From: Halostagnicola sp. A-GB9-2
GTDB taxonomy: Archaea > Halobacteriota > Halobacteria > Halobacteriales > Natrialbaceae
Direction of reading: 5' to 3'
NCBI RefSeq assembly: GCF_030068615.1
Contig: NZ_JASJOC010000003.1
Span: forward strand, 457,090 to 521,089
DNA length: 64,000 nt
The position numbers and the translations under genes are program-made. Shown piece by piece: positions 37,577 through 46,050 of the stretch; positions within the stretch are counted from its first letter, which is position 1, and every line of letters starts with the position of its first letter. Below the pieces are notes generated by a model. That model worked only from the letters and a program-made list of their open reading frames with translations. It was not told the DNA's origin and did no database searches.

Positions 37577-38593
37577 ATGCGCTGGCGACGCGCGGCCGGC
37601 GGCCTCGGTGTCGCGATAGCGCTCGTTGGGCTTCTCGTTTACGGCGTCGGCTGGGAGAACGTCCTCGAGAACGTTCAGCAAGCTCATCCGGCCACACTCA
37701 TCGCGGCGCTCGCCGCCGGAATCGGAATGCTCGCGCTCCGTGGATTGGTCGTCAAACGACTGCTCGTCCCGATTGGAGACGGCGCTCGAGGCGTCTCGTT
37801 CGTCACCGCGTTTCTGTCGGGGTATTTCGCCCGGAGCGCGCTACCCTGGGGCCGTTCGACCGGGACGCCGATCACGGCCTATCTACTGGCGGCGAACTCC
37901 GACTCGAAGTTCGAGGATAACCTCGCGGTGGTGGCCACCGCCGAGGTGTTCAACTTCGTCGCCAGCCTCCTCGTCGTAGTTCTGGGCTTTGCGGTGTTCG
38001 CAACAACGGGCGGATCGACGGAAGAGGTGTTTACGAACGTCCTCATCCTCGGGAGCGGCGGTGCGATCGTTGCCGGTGCACTCATCGTCGCCGTCAACCG
38101 CGGCTGGGCGAAAACGCTGGTGTACGAAGGCGCTTCGCGGTGTGAAACCCTCATCAAAAAGCTCCCTCGAGTGCCGGCTGACCAGGGGATCCTCACCGAT
38201 CGCGTCGAGGGATTTTTTACGGCACTCGAGCGGATTCAGGCCTCTCGCCGAACGCTCGTCGCCGCGTTTTCGATCGCGATTGTCGGCTGGATCGTCAACG
38301 CCTTACCGCTTTACTTCGCCTTGCTCGCCCTCGGCGTCGACGTCTCCCTGGCGCTGGTGTTCGTCTGTGCGCCGTTGGCCTCCTTCGGCGGAATTCTCCC
38401 CGTTCCCGGCGGAACGGGCGGCATCGAAGTCGTGCTCGCGAGTCTCCTCATTGCGACGGCGGGCGTTTCGGGAGATGTGGCGACCGCCGCGGCTATCCTC
38501 TACCGGCTGACGACCTACTGGACGCACCTCGTGGTCGGCGGGTTCGGGGCGGTATATCTCTCCGTTAGCGGTACGCACCGGGTTCGCGTTTAA
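37577..38593 (+). CDS. Flippase-like / LPG synthase TM-region (UPF0104) membrane protein
   Basis: A 338-residue polytopic membrane protein with about eight hydrophobic segments. The pattern includes FVTAFLSGYFARSALPWGRSTGTPITAYLL, an EVFNF element and LVFVCAPLASFGGILPVPGGTGGIEVV near the C-terminus. This is the AglD/UPF0104 family related to the membrane part of lysylphosphatidylglycerol synthase. Haloarchaeal relatives act in N-glycan assembly or lipid-linked sugar handling. The soluble aminoacyl-transfer domain is absent. Exact role unknown. Confidence 0.82.
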   Translation: MRWRRAAGGLGVAIALVGLLVYGVGWENVLENVQQAHPATLIAALAAGIGMLALRGLVVKRLLVPIGDGARGVSFVTAFLSGYFARSALPWGRSTGTPITAYLLAANSDSKFEDNLAVVATAEVFNFVASLLVVVLGFAVFATTGGSTEEVFTNVLILGSGGAIVAGALIVAVNRGWAKTLVYEGASRCETLIKKLPRVPADQGILTDRVEGFFTALERIQASRRTLVAAFSIAIVGWIVNALPLYFALLALGVDVSLALVFVCAPLASFGGILPVPGGTGGIEVVLASLLIATAGVSGDVATAAAILYRLTTYWTHLVVGGFGAVYLSVSGTHRVRV

Positions 38594-38711
38594 CTCCAGT
38601 ATATCTCTAGCAGGACGCTGTTGACACTCCTTCTCGAAAAATGCAATTCGTGCGTTCTTCGTAGTCGCCAATCACTTCTCACATCCTTTACCCGCTCGAG
38701 CGGGCGAACAA

Positions 38712-39773
38712 TCAGGAGATGACGCCGGTCTTTCTCGCAACCTCTCGAGCGGCCCGTTCGTTCATCCCGTCGCCCAGAATCGTGTACCGATCGCGGATCG
38801 CGTGACACGTCGTCAGCGATTCGATGACCGTCTCGTCGTCGATACCGAGTTCGTCGGCGGTCGTCGGCGCGTCGATGCTGTCGAGGGCGTTCCTAATGTC
38901 CTGCCAGATGCCGCGTTCGCCATCGTGGAGGTAGGCGGTCATGATCGAGCCGACGCCGACCTGATGGCCATGCAGCGCCGCCTCGGGCGCGAGCCGGTCG
39001 AGCTGGTGGGAAAAGAGGTGCTCGGCACCGCTGGCGGGCCTCGAGGAGCCCGCGATGGACATCGCGACGCCCGAGGAGACCAGCGCCTTGGTGACGATCC
39101 AGGACGACTCCTCGAGTCCGGGACGGACGTGATCGGCGTTGTCGACCAGAATTTCGGCGGTCATCTCCGCGAGTGCGGCGGCGAAGCCGGAGTATTCAAC
39201 GTCCTTGAGCCGGTGGGCGAGTCGCCAGTCCATCACGGCGGTGTAGTTCGAGATAATGTCCGCGCAGCCGGCAGTCGTGAGTTCCCACGGCGCGTTCGCG
39301 AGTATTTCGGTGTCCGCGACGACCGCAAGCGGCGGCTCCGCGGCGACGCTGTGGCGCGTGTCGCCGTCCGGAACCGAGCCACGGTTGCTGACGATGCCAT
39401 CGTGGCTCGCCGCCGTCGGAACCGAACAAAAGCCCATGTTCAGGTGGTGGCTGGCCATCTTCGCGATATCGATCGCTTTCCCGCCGCCGATGCCGACGAG
39501 GTAGGAGACGTCCTCGGTCTCGGCGGTCTCGATGACTTCCTCGACGGCTTCGAACGTCGCCCGCTCGATGGTTACGGTCGCCGGGTCGATTCCGGCCGCC
39601 TCGAAGTCGGCCGCGATCGGATCAGCCGCGACCTCTCGGGGCGTCGGACTCGTGACGAACAGCGGCCGTCCCTGGAGGTGAAGGTCCTCGACGACCTCGA
39701 GGAACTGCGAGCGAACGCCCTTGCCCACGACGACGTTTCGTGGCAAGCGGATCCACGTCGACTTATCGAACAT
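38712..39773 (-). CDS. egsA: sn-Glycerol-1-phosphate dehydrogenase
   Basis: A 353-residue NAD(P)-dependent enzyme reducing dihydroxyacetone phosphate to sn-glycerol-1-phosphate, the step that fixes the stereochemistry of archaeal ether lipids. The family pattern is clear: NVVVGKGV at the N-terminus and the nucleotide loop VGIGGGKAIDIAKMAS at about 93-108. Next come SVPTAASHDGIVSNRGSV and the zinc-binding residues in the NYTAVMDWRLAHR, AEHLFSHQLD and LHGHQVGVGS regions. Length is normal. It converges with the UPF0104 gene. Confidence 0.96.
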   Translation of the reverse strand: MFDKSTWIRLPRNVVVGKGVRSQFLEVVEDLHLQGRPLFVTSPTPREVAADPIAADFEAAGIDPATVTIERATFEAVEEVIETAETEDVSYLVGIGGGKAIDIAKMASHHLNMGFCSVPTAASHDGIVSNRGSVPDGDTRHSVAAEPPLAVVADTEILANAPWELTTAGCADIISNYTAVMDWRLAHRLKDVEYSGFAAALAEMTAEILVDNADHVRPGLEESSWIVTKALVSSGVAMSIAGSSRPASGAEHLFSHQLDRLAPEAALHGHQVGVGSIMTAYLHDGERGIWQDIRNALDSIDAPTTADELGIDDETVIESLTTCHAIRDRYTILGDGMNERAAREVARKTGVIS

Positions 39774-39857
39774 ATCTCTGTGGAGGGCGGCCGCGATATA
39801 AAGGCGTTCTCGTCGTGAGCCGTCTCCGGACTCTCGCGGTTGGGGGTAGCGTCGTCC

Positions 39858-40676
39858 TCACTCCCGCCGTTCCGATTGGGTCGCCTTGATGTGAATGTCG
39901 AGTCCTCGATCCTCGATCGTCTGGACCGAAAAGCCGAGGTCTCGAATCGACTCCAGAAACGCCGAAACCGACGATCCGTGGTCCTCGATCGACGGGCGGG
40001 TATCGGCCTCGGTGTCGCCGACGGCCGGTCGGTGTACTTCGCAGTAAACCGTTCGACAGCGCTCGTCGCGGAGCGTATCGGACATTCCGTCGACGACGCG
40101 CGGTTCGGCTCCCTCGACATCTATCTTTACGACGTTCGGCTGCGGGAACCCGTCATCGACGAGGCTATCGCCCCGATAGGCGGGAACCGTCACCGAGCCG
40201 TTCCCGCTGGTCGCGGCGCTTTCGTGGTCCAACGTGAGTTGTTCGTCGGCGTCCCACAGCGCGTACTCGTGGACGGTCGAGTCGACGCCGTTTCGCTCGA
40301 GGTGCGTTCGAGCCTGCCCCGCAGTGTCCGGCGTGGGTTCGAACGCCTCGACGCGGTCCGCGCGCTGTCCGGCGAGACTCGAGTGAAAGCCGATGTGCGC
40401 GCCGATATCCCAGAGGACGTCCTCTGACTCGACCTCCGAGAGCAGGTCTCGCACCATTTTACGTTCTCCGCTATCGAATATCTGGAGCGAGCGTGCGGCG
40501 CGGCCTCGAGTGTCGAACGTCGCCGCCGTATCGCCGAATTCGAACGTTCGCGATCCTCGAAGTCGCCAGTATGCAAGCGTCGCGCGTCTTCGTAGGCTCC
40601 GGACCGTTTTCGCCGAAAGCGTCGTTATGCCGTCGTCGCGATAAATATCAACGGCCCGGTGAATGGGAGTTGCCAT
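39858..40676 (-). CDS. FkbM family methyltransferase
   Basis: A 272-residue SAM-dependent methyltransferase. The SAM motif I is LWDIGAHIGFHSSLAG, followed by VEAFEPTPDTAGQARTHLERN (motif II). The FkbM signature VVKIDVEGAEPRVVDGM is near the C-terminus. FkbM proteins methylate sugars or small molecules, often in surface glycan pathways. ATG 40676 (MATPIHRAVDIYRDDG) is chosen; the frame extends 48 bases further to a weaker start. It lies beside egsA and upstream of the epimerase gene on the same strand, with a long AT-rich gap. Confidence 0.85.
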   Translation of the reverse strand: MATPIHRAVDIYRDDGITTLSAKTVRSLRRRATLAYWRLRGSRTFEFGDTAATFDTRGRAARSLQIFDSGERKMVRDLLSEVESEDVLWDIGAHIGFHSSLAGQRADRVEAFEPTPDTAGQARTHLERNGVDSTVHEYALWDADEQLTLDHESAATSGNGSVTVPAYRGDSLVDDGFPQPNVVKIDVEGAEPRVVDGMSDTLRDERCRTVYCEVHRPAVGDTEADTRPSIEDHGSSVSAFLESIRDLGFSVQTIEDRGLDIHIKATQSERRE

Positions 40677-41032
40677 GTAGAGGACACTTCGAAATGAGAT
40701 AATAAGCTTTGTTGTATCTGCCAATTGAGAGTACCTATGTAACGGTGAAACTGCCGTTAATTGCCTCTGATGGCGATGAAGGTAGTTCTCTCTCGATTTT
40801 TAATTGTTTTCACACACTTTCTCGTTCCTGTGGGATGCGGCTGAAGTCTTTACTTAGAAGAATTATTACATAAACTTACTTAGCGCTATTACCAATGATT
40901 TGTCTGTGATTTCGAGCGTGTTCGCCCCGTTTGCGGTGCTGTCACGACGATCTGGGTCGGACTGTATGGCGCTTATGTATCTGTTAAAGCCACAAACCGG
41001 GCGTCTCGAGTCGTTCGTCTCTCCCTCGTTCG
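40677..41032. other. AT-rich intergenic region
   Basis: No gene seen. The segment 40680-40915 is clearly AT-richer than its surroundings, with several TATA-like runs (about 40798-40805 and 40853-40880) that could serve the FkbM gene. No repeat or hairpin of note. Confidence 0.35.
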
Positions 41033-42022
41033 TCACATCGTCTCCAGGACGCCCAGCACTCGCTCCTCGGACGCTCGTCCCGGATCGTGCTCCGCGCCGT
41101 CCCGGTCGCTCTCGAGGTGGTCGGCGACCGACCGTTCGATCGCCTCCTCGAGCGGGGTCGACTCCCAGCCCAGTTCGGCGAGTTTCGCCGTCGAAAGGAT
41201 GTGTGGGTACTCTCGATAGAAGAGGTACTCCTCGGGCTCGAGTTCGCCCGCCGCGAGTTCGCGCGGTCCCGCGGTGACGACCTCGACTGATGTCTCGAGT
41301 GCATCCGCAATCAGTTCGATCGATTCCTCGAGCGTGACGAGTCGTCGATCCCCGACGTTGTACGCTTCGCCCGGGTCGCCGCGTTCGGCGACGATTCGGA
41401 GCGCGCTGGCGACGTCTTCGACGTAGGCCCGGTGCCAGACGTTCGTTCCGTCACCGGGAACGAGGACTCGGTCGTGCTCGTTCACCCGGTCGATCCAGAC
41501 GTCCAGTCGCTCGGTGTAATCGTGGGGGCCGTAGACGATGCTCGGTCGGACCGCCATCGCGTTGACGCCGCGGTCGGCCGCCGCAAACACTGCCCGGTCA
41601 CCCTCCGCTTTTCGATTTCCGTAGCTCTCGCTCGAGTCGTCGGTCTCCTGTTCGGTCAGACAGGACTCGAGGGCCGTCACACCCTCTCGTTTCGGAATCT
41701 CTTCGCTTTCGTAGGCCGCCCCGCTCGAGACGTAGACGTAGGCCTCGACGTCGTCGAAGAGCCTCGTCGCCGCTCGGACGTCCTTCGGGTGGTAGGCGAT
41801 GCAGTCGAAGACGGCGTCGGGATCAGCGTTCTCGGCGGCCACCTCGAGCGCCGAATCGTTCGTCCGATTGCCCTCGAGGTGGGACACCCGATCGTCCTCT
41901 GCGAACGGGTTCTCGTGGTTCCCACGGGTGAAAATCGTCACGTCGTACTCGTGTGCGAGCAGTTCCTCGACGAGGTGGCGGCCGATAAATCGGGTGCCGC
42001 CGATTACGAATGCGCGTTCCAT
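41033..42022 (-). CDS. NAD-dependent epimerase/dehydratase (extended SDR)
   Basis: A 329-residue extended short-chain dehydrogenase. The Rossmann loop GGTRFIGRHL is at about residue 8-17. The catalytic pair appears as SYGNRKAEGD (YxxxK) at about 132-141. AVRPSIVYGPHDY and WHRAYVEDVASAL are typical of nucleotide-sugar epimerases and of the CSP41/RNA-binding-like subgroup. It probably acts on a nucleotide-activated sugar, in line with the neighbouring glycosyltransferase and methyltransferase. Substrate not predictable. Confidence 0.87.
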   Translation of the reverse strand: MERAFVIGGTRFIGRHLVEELLAHEYDVTIFTRGNHENPFAEDDRVSHLEGNRTNDSALEVAAENADPDAVFDCIAYHPKDVRAATRLFDDVEAYVYVSSGAAYESEEIPKREGVTALESCLTEQETDDSSESYGNRKAEGDRAVFAAADRGVNAMAVRPSIVYGPHDYTERLDVWIDRVNEHDRVLVPGDGTNVWHRAYVEDVASALRIVAERGDPGEAYNVGDRRLVTLEESIELIADALETSVEVVTAGPRELAAGELEPEEYLFYREYPHILSTAKLAELGWESTPLEEAIERSVADHLESDRDGAEHDPGRASEERVLGVLETM

Positions 42023-42166
42023 ACCGCCTCAAGGACGGTCATCGGGAAAACGGTAGTGAACCGACTTCGCAAACGGGGTGTGAGGATTCGAGTTAACGCC
42101 ATTGATTTCCGCGACGGAGGTCAAGCTGCTCATCCATGTTCTTGCGATCGGACGTTCCGTCTGAAC

Positions 42167-42544
42167 ATGGCGGGACTATCTATGGATGCCAATACACAGA
42201 CGATTTCGACCGAAACAATACTTCAATTAGTCGCCCACCCGCGGCGGCGAGCGATCCTTCATCAGCTCCGTGAAACTGGTGACATGGTCGTCCCAATCGA
42301 CGAACTCACCGCCGCTGTCGCGATCCAACGGACCGGCCCGTCGCCGAAGTCCACAACGAACAGCTCGCTGTCACGGAACTCGGAAGATAACGCGAGCGAT
42401 AAAGCCAAACTTCACCACAACCATCTCCCGAAGCTAGCTGACGCGGGGGTCATCGAATACGACCGATACGATGGGACCGTTCGATATCGGTCTCACGACC
42501 GCGTCGAGGATCTCCTTGAGTACATTTCGACACATTTAGAATAG
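42167..42544 (+). CDS. DUF7344-type winged-helix protein
   Basis: A 125-residue HTH-like protein from ATG 42167; ATG 42182 (MDANTQTIST) is an equally good start. The helix-turn-helix TILQLVAHPRRRAILHQLRETG is followed by KAKLHHNHLPKLADAGVIEYD and a short wing, as in the protein at 3639. A Ser/Asn-rich insert separates the two halves. Likely a DNA-binding or signalling regulator. The much longer open frame reaching back to 41432 is antisense to the epimerase and rejected. It is convergent with the HalOD1 gene. Confidence 0.72.
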   Translation: MAGLSMDANTQTISTETILQLVAHPRRRAILHQLRETGDMVVPIDELTAAVAIQRTGPSPKSTTNSSLSRNSEDNASDKAKLHHNHLPKLADAGVIEYDRYDGTVRYRSHDRVEDLLEYISTHLE

Positions 42545-42571
42545 TGATAGTTTCATTCCGGAGCCGACGGC

Positions 42572-42877
42572 TCACTCCTGATCGGCCCTCGGTGGCCGGA
42601 TTTCGATGCTGCCGTCGCTACCGATCGTCACGTGAACGTCGTCGTACTGAAATGCGACGGTGATCGTGTCGGTCCTTCCGGTTGACTGGTTCGCAATGAT
42701 TGCGTCCAGCGCCTCGAGATCGATAAAATCGTATATGGACGGCATCGCTACCGGTTCGGAGTCCGTTACCGCAGCGATCGCTTCGATCACCGCTGTACTG
42801 GGTCGGCCCGTCTCAGTCCACTCGTATCGGATCAAGTCGTCAGTTCCCGGTTCAGTGGGAGCGTCATCGGAGGTCAT
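42572..42877 (-). CDS. HalOD1 output-domain protein
   Basis: A 101-residue acidic protein from ATG 42877 (MTSDDAPTEPG). The HalOD1 pattern is clear: VIEAIAAVTDSEPVAMPSIYDFIDLEALDAII followed by VAFQYDDVHVTIGSDGSIEI. HalOD1 is a haloarchaeal domain thought to be an output module of signalling systems, often encoded alone. It converges with the DUF7344 gene, so the two may be functionally linked, but this is inference from position only. Confidence 0.82.
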   Translation of the reverse strand: MTSDDAPTEPGTDDLIRYEWTETGRPSTAVIEAIAAVTDSEPVAMPSIYDFIDLEALDAIIANQSTGRTDTITVAFQYDDVHVTIGSDGSIEIRPPRADQE

Positions 42878-43082
42878 CGTTGAAATATACCGTGGCAGTA
42901 CCGATGACGCTTCGATCGTGGGGTGGGTCACCGTCTAGAGAGATATGGTATGGATGCGGAAAGTAGTTTTGTGATTATGTGAGTGACAACGTGTGTCGGC
43001 GGTATCAGCTCCGGTTTCCGTCTAGTTGCCACGTAAACATCGCCTTGAGTACCATCACCAGGCTGTTCGTTTCTCCCGCCCC

Positions 43083-43799
43083 TCATATCGCCGTTTCGTC
43101 GCAAGGCTCCGGTCCATCTTCACCCTCATCGGCCACGAGGACACTCGCCAGCGTCTTCTCTTGATCGGCCATTAACAGGCATCCGGCGGGTACGTCCGCC
43201 CAGTCCCACAACGAATCGAACAGTTTGGCGTCGGGGACCCCCTGTCGAATCTTCTCCGTTGCGGCTGGTGACATTCCTGCGAGCCAAATCGTGACACCGC
43301 GCTCGGTAGCGGCTTGCAGGGCGTCGATAATTGCTTCGGTGAGGAGATTCGCGACGGTCATGTAGACGATTTCCTCTGTCGATCCCTCGATGAAGGTTAC
43401 CACCCTATCGGTGATCGGTTCACGGTTCGTAACGGTCCAGACGCCGTGTTGTTCCGTCGACCGGGTTTTCGGTTCGAGGCTGTTGAGGGCGTCCGTCAAC
43501 ACGTTCACCCGGTGAGCGTAGTTCTGGTGCAATCACCGGCCGGTGGTTTCTGCAGAAATCGCGACGAAACGCTTGGGACTCGAGTGTTGCACATCGATGA
43601 GCCCACGATCGTGTAACTCGTCGGCCGCATCGTATACTCGCGTTCGAGGAACTTCGGAGGCGTCGCTTACGTTCTGGGCCGTTCCGCCGCCGAAACCGAC
43701 GAGGGCGACGAACGTCCGGGCAGCGTAGGTACTCAGCCCGAACGCGTTGAGTTGCTTCGTAGCGAGAGTCCGTGGCTCGTCCGACGTGTCGTGGGACAT
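43083..43799 (-). pseudogene. TrmB family regulator interrupted by an in-frame TGA
   Basis: The reading frame starts at ATG 43799 (MSHDTSDEPRTLATKQ) and encodes a TrmB-type winged helix (LSTYAARTFVALVGFGGGTAQNVSDA, then VPRTRVYDAADELHDRGLIDVQ). It hits TGA at 43533-43535 and continues in the same frame to 43083 as the C-terminal effector/oligomerisation half. The intact neighbour at 44119 aligns through the break (RFRAVSVGEAADTLQQKY against RFVAISAETTGR-stop-LHQNY), so the stop looks like a single nonsense change. The downstream half could start at TTG 43532 as a separate protein, and a sequencing error is another explanation. Confidence 0.7.
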
Positions 43800-43847
43800 G
43801 ATCTGTAGGTGGGTATTCCGGTTCAGAAACCTCCCTAATGGGGAGTT

Positions 43848-43896
43848 CGGTACACAGCGACAGCATGGTTGGGACCCAGTCTGGGGCTGTGTACCG
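43848..43896. promoter_or_regulatory. 11-bp inverted repeat between divergent TrmB genes
   Basis: CGGTACACAGC at 43848-43858 is the exact reverse complement of GCTGTGTACCG at 43886-43896. Inside lies GGTTGGGACCCA (43867-43878), which recurs at 44108-44119 overlapping the start codon of the intact TrmB gene. The arms could be a hairpin or operator half-sites for one or both regulators. The rest of the 319-bp gap has no gene. Confidence 0.45.
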
Positions 43897-44118
43897 GTTA
43901 CCCTTTCACAGTCATCCCGTATATTCTTGTTGTGATTATCTGAGTTAATACCTATCTCCTCCGTGAATCGTTCGAACGGGTGCTCCTCGAGCGAGTTCGC
44001 GAGAAACCAGTACCGAAAGCGGGAATTCCCTGTGAGGGGGTACCAAACGGAAGGTGTTTTCACGTGGAGGGTCAAGCGGTAGTCAGCTACTGGGCTACTG
44101 GTAGCAGGGTTGGGACCC

Positions 44119-44949
44119 ATGGATAAGTTATCGAATCAGGAAGAGGCAGTCGAACTGCTTCAACAGCTCGGGCTTCAGGAGTACGAGGCGAAAGCGTTCG
44201 TCGCACTGACCCGTCTCCGACAGGGGACCGCAAAGGAAATCAGCGAGGTCTCGGACGTTCCTCGAACGCGCGTCTACGATGCGGTTCGAGTGCTGGAATC
44301 GGCCGGATTAGTCGAGATCCAACACTCGAACCCGCAACGATTTCGCGCCGTTTCAGTCGGCGAGGCGGCCGACACGCTCCAACAGAAATACGAGTCACGG
44401 ACGGACTCGCTTCGGGACTCTCTGGAGGCGATCGACTCGGTGTCTCCCGACACGGAAGCGGACGTCACCCACGAGGTGTGGGCACTCTCGGGATCGACCG
44501 GGATCTCGAGCCGGACCCAACAGTTGATCGACGAGGCCGACGAAGAACTGATATTCGTCCTCGGCGACGAAGCCATTTTCACCGACCAGCTCGTTTCTCA
44601 GCTCCAGGCGGCACAACAACGCGGTGTGGCTGTCATTATCGGGACGACCGACGAGACGGTCCGCGAACGAGTACAGGACGACCTCCCCGAGTCCGAGGTC
44701 TTCGTCTCTGGTCTCGGGTGGCTCAGCGACTCTTATTGGGTCAGCGATGACACGGAAATCAGTCGGTTACTCCTGGTGGACCAGAGTTCGATTCTGGTGA
44801 GTACGTTCCACGGAACGTCCGAGAACGCTCGCGAACACGAGCAAGCCGTCTTCGGCCGCGGTTTCGATAACGGCCTCGTTGCGATCGCGCGACGCCTGAT
44901 GGCGACCGGTCTTTCCCCGGTCGATGATCCCGGCACCGACGACCCGTAA
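44119..44949 (+). CDS. TrmB family transcriptional regulator
   Basis: A 276-residue regulator. The N-terminal winged helix (LLQQLGLQEYEAKAFVALTRLRQGTA, then VPRTRVYDAVRVLESAGLVEIQ) is the TrmB DNA-binding domain. A coiled-coil-like helix (YESRTDSLRDSLEAID) and a C-terminal half with a phospholipase-D-like alpha/beta pattern (LIFVLGDEAIF, GVAVIIGTTDETV, RLLLVDQSSILVST) follow. TrmB proteins usually sense sugars or metabolic state, but the C-terminal sugar-binding signature is not evident here. ATG 44119 is preferred over a TTG at 44110. It is divergent from a broken paralog. Confidence 0.85.
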   Translation: MDKLSNQEEAVELLQQLGLQEYEAKAFVALTRLRQGTAKEISEVSDVPRTRVYDAVRVLESAGLVEIQHSNPQRFRAVSVGEAADTLQQKYESRTDSLRDSLEAIDSVSPDTEADVTHEVWALSGSTGISSRTQQLIDEADEELIFVLGDEAIFTDQLVSQLQAAQQRGVAVIIGTTDETVRERVQDDLPESEVFVSGLGWLSDSYWVSDDTEISRLLLVDQSSILVSTFHGTSENAREHEQAVFGRGFDNGLVAIARRLMATGLSPVDDPGTDDP

Positions 44950-45039
44950 GGTTGCGAGACTTCCCGTCCAGGCCCACTTTCTCGGCGCTCCACCGAACCG
45001 TACGGGGGTTCTTTTTCGCCGCTCGTAGAGCAGACTCCT

Positions 45040-46050
45040 ATGCCATCCCATCCTCGACGCGAGCACGACGGTATCGGACGGCAGTGCGATCACTGCGGCT
45101 ATCCGATTCCACAGGATCCACACCGGTCGGACGATGCAGCGGTGACGTTCTGTTCCTCGTCCTGTCTCGAGGCGAGCGAAGACGGCGGATCGATTCCCGA
45201 CCCCGCCGGCTACAAACGAGTCGTCACCGGGGTCGAGCCACTCGACGCACTCCTTCTGGACGGACTGCCGACTGACGCGTTCGTCCTCCTTTCGGGCGAC
45301 GAGGGCGCTCGTCGCGAAGAGCTCCTCACCGAACTCGTCTGGCGTGCACTCGAGCGAAACGAACCCGCCGTCGCGCTCACCTACGCCAACCCGCCGACGG
45401 CGATCCTCGAGCGGTTCTTCGAGAGCGGCTGGAACGTTATCCCTTCGCTCGAGAACGACCGGCTGCGGATTATCGACGCGTTCACACATCGGCTCGAGGA
45501 TCGGGATTCGTTTCTCGACACGCGGACGGAGTGGACGGCGTTTCTCGGCGAGGTCGCGTCGGATGCGATCGTCGAAATTCGGGACCCGAGCGACGTCCGC
45601 GAAGTCGCGAACGGCCTGACTCGGACCCTCGGAGCGATGGAGATGTCCAAGACCGGTCTGGTCACGATCGATTCGATCGACGAGATCGAGACGCTGATCC
45701 AGGAGCAACTGATTCACAACTTCTTCAAAGATATTCGGGCGACTGTCTGCAAGGCTCGATACGTTCCGATCGTTGCGGGCGGAACGACTGCGAGAGATGA
45801 GGGTGTTGCCGTCGCCGACGAGTACCTGTTCGACGGCATCGTCGATCTTCGGGTGACCGACCACGCCGCGTCTGATACTCGCTTTACCCAGCTCGGCGTT
45901 CGAAAGCTCACGACGGCGCGAGTTCGCACGGAGTGGATCACGACCGGGTACGCCAAACACCGCGGCCTGTTCGCGGTTGATCCGCCGGCCGAGACGCATT
46001 CGCTCGCCGACCACAGAACCGGCGCACAGCGGATGGATTCGCCCGACTAA
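45040..46050 (+). CDS. RAD55/KaiC-like RecA-superfamily protein with N-terminal zinc finger
   Basis: A 336-residue protein. A short Cys cluster at the N-terminus (CDHCGYPIP...FCSSSC, about residues 16-45) probably binds zinc. It is followed by a RecA-fold domain: YKRVVTGVEPLDALLLDGLPTDAFVLLSGDEGA, VALTYANPP and TGLVTIDSIDEIETL. The Walker A loop is not a recognisable GxxGxGKT (it reads SGDEGARREEL), so ATP binding may be lost. Haloarchaea have many such degenerate KaiC/HTR-like proteins with presumed signalling roles. It lies 90 bp downstream of the TrmB gene on the same strand. Confidence 0.75.
   Translation: MPSHPRREHDGIGRQCDHCGYPIPQDPHRSDDAAVTFCSSSCLEASEDGGSIPDPAGYKRVVTGVEPLDALLLDGLPTDAFVLLSGDEGARREELLTELVWRALERNEPAVALTYANPPTAILERFFESGWNVIPSLENDRLRIIDAFTHRLEDRDSFLDTRTEWTAFLGEVASDAIVEIRDPSDVREVANGLTRTLGAMEMSKTGLVTIDSIDEIETLIQEQLIHNFFKDIRATVCKARYVPIVAGGTTARDEGVAVADEYLFDGIVDLRVTDHAASDTRFTQLGVRKLTTARVRTEWITTGYAKHRGLFAVDPPAETHSLADHRTGAQRMDSPD

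Noticed and set aside
41432..42544. A 370-codon frame on the + strand ending in the DUF7344 protein
   Set aside because: All but the last about 125 codons are antisense to the epimerase gene and have shadow composition; only the C-terminal part is real.
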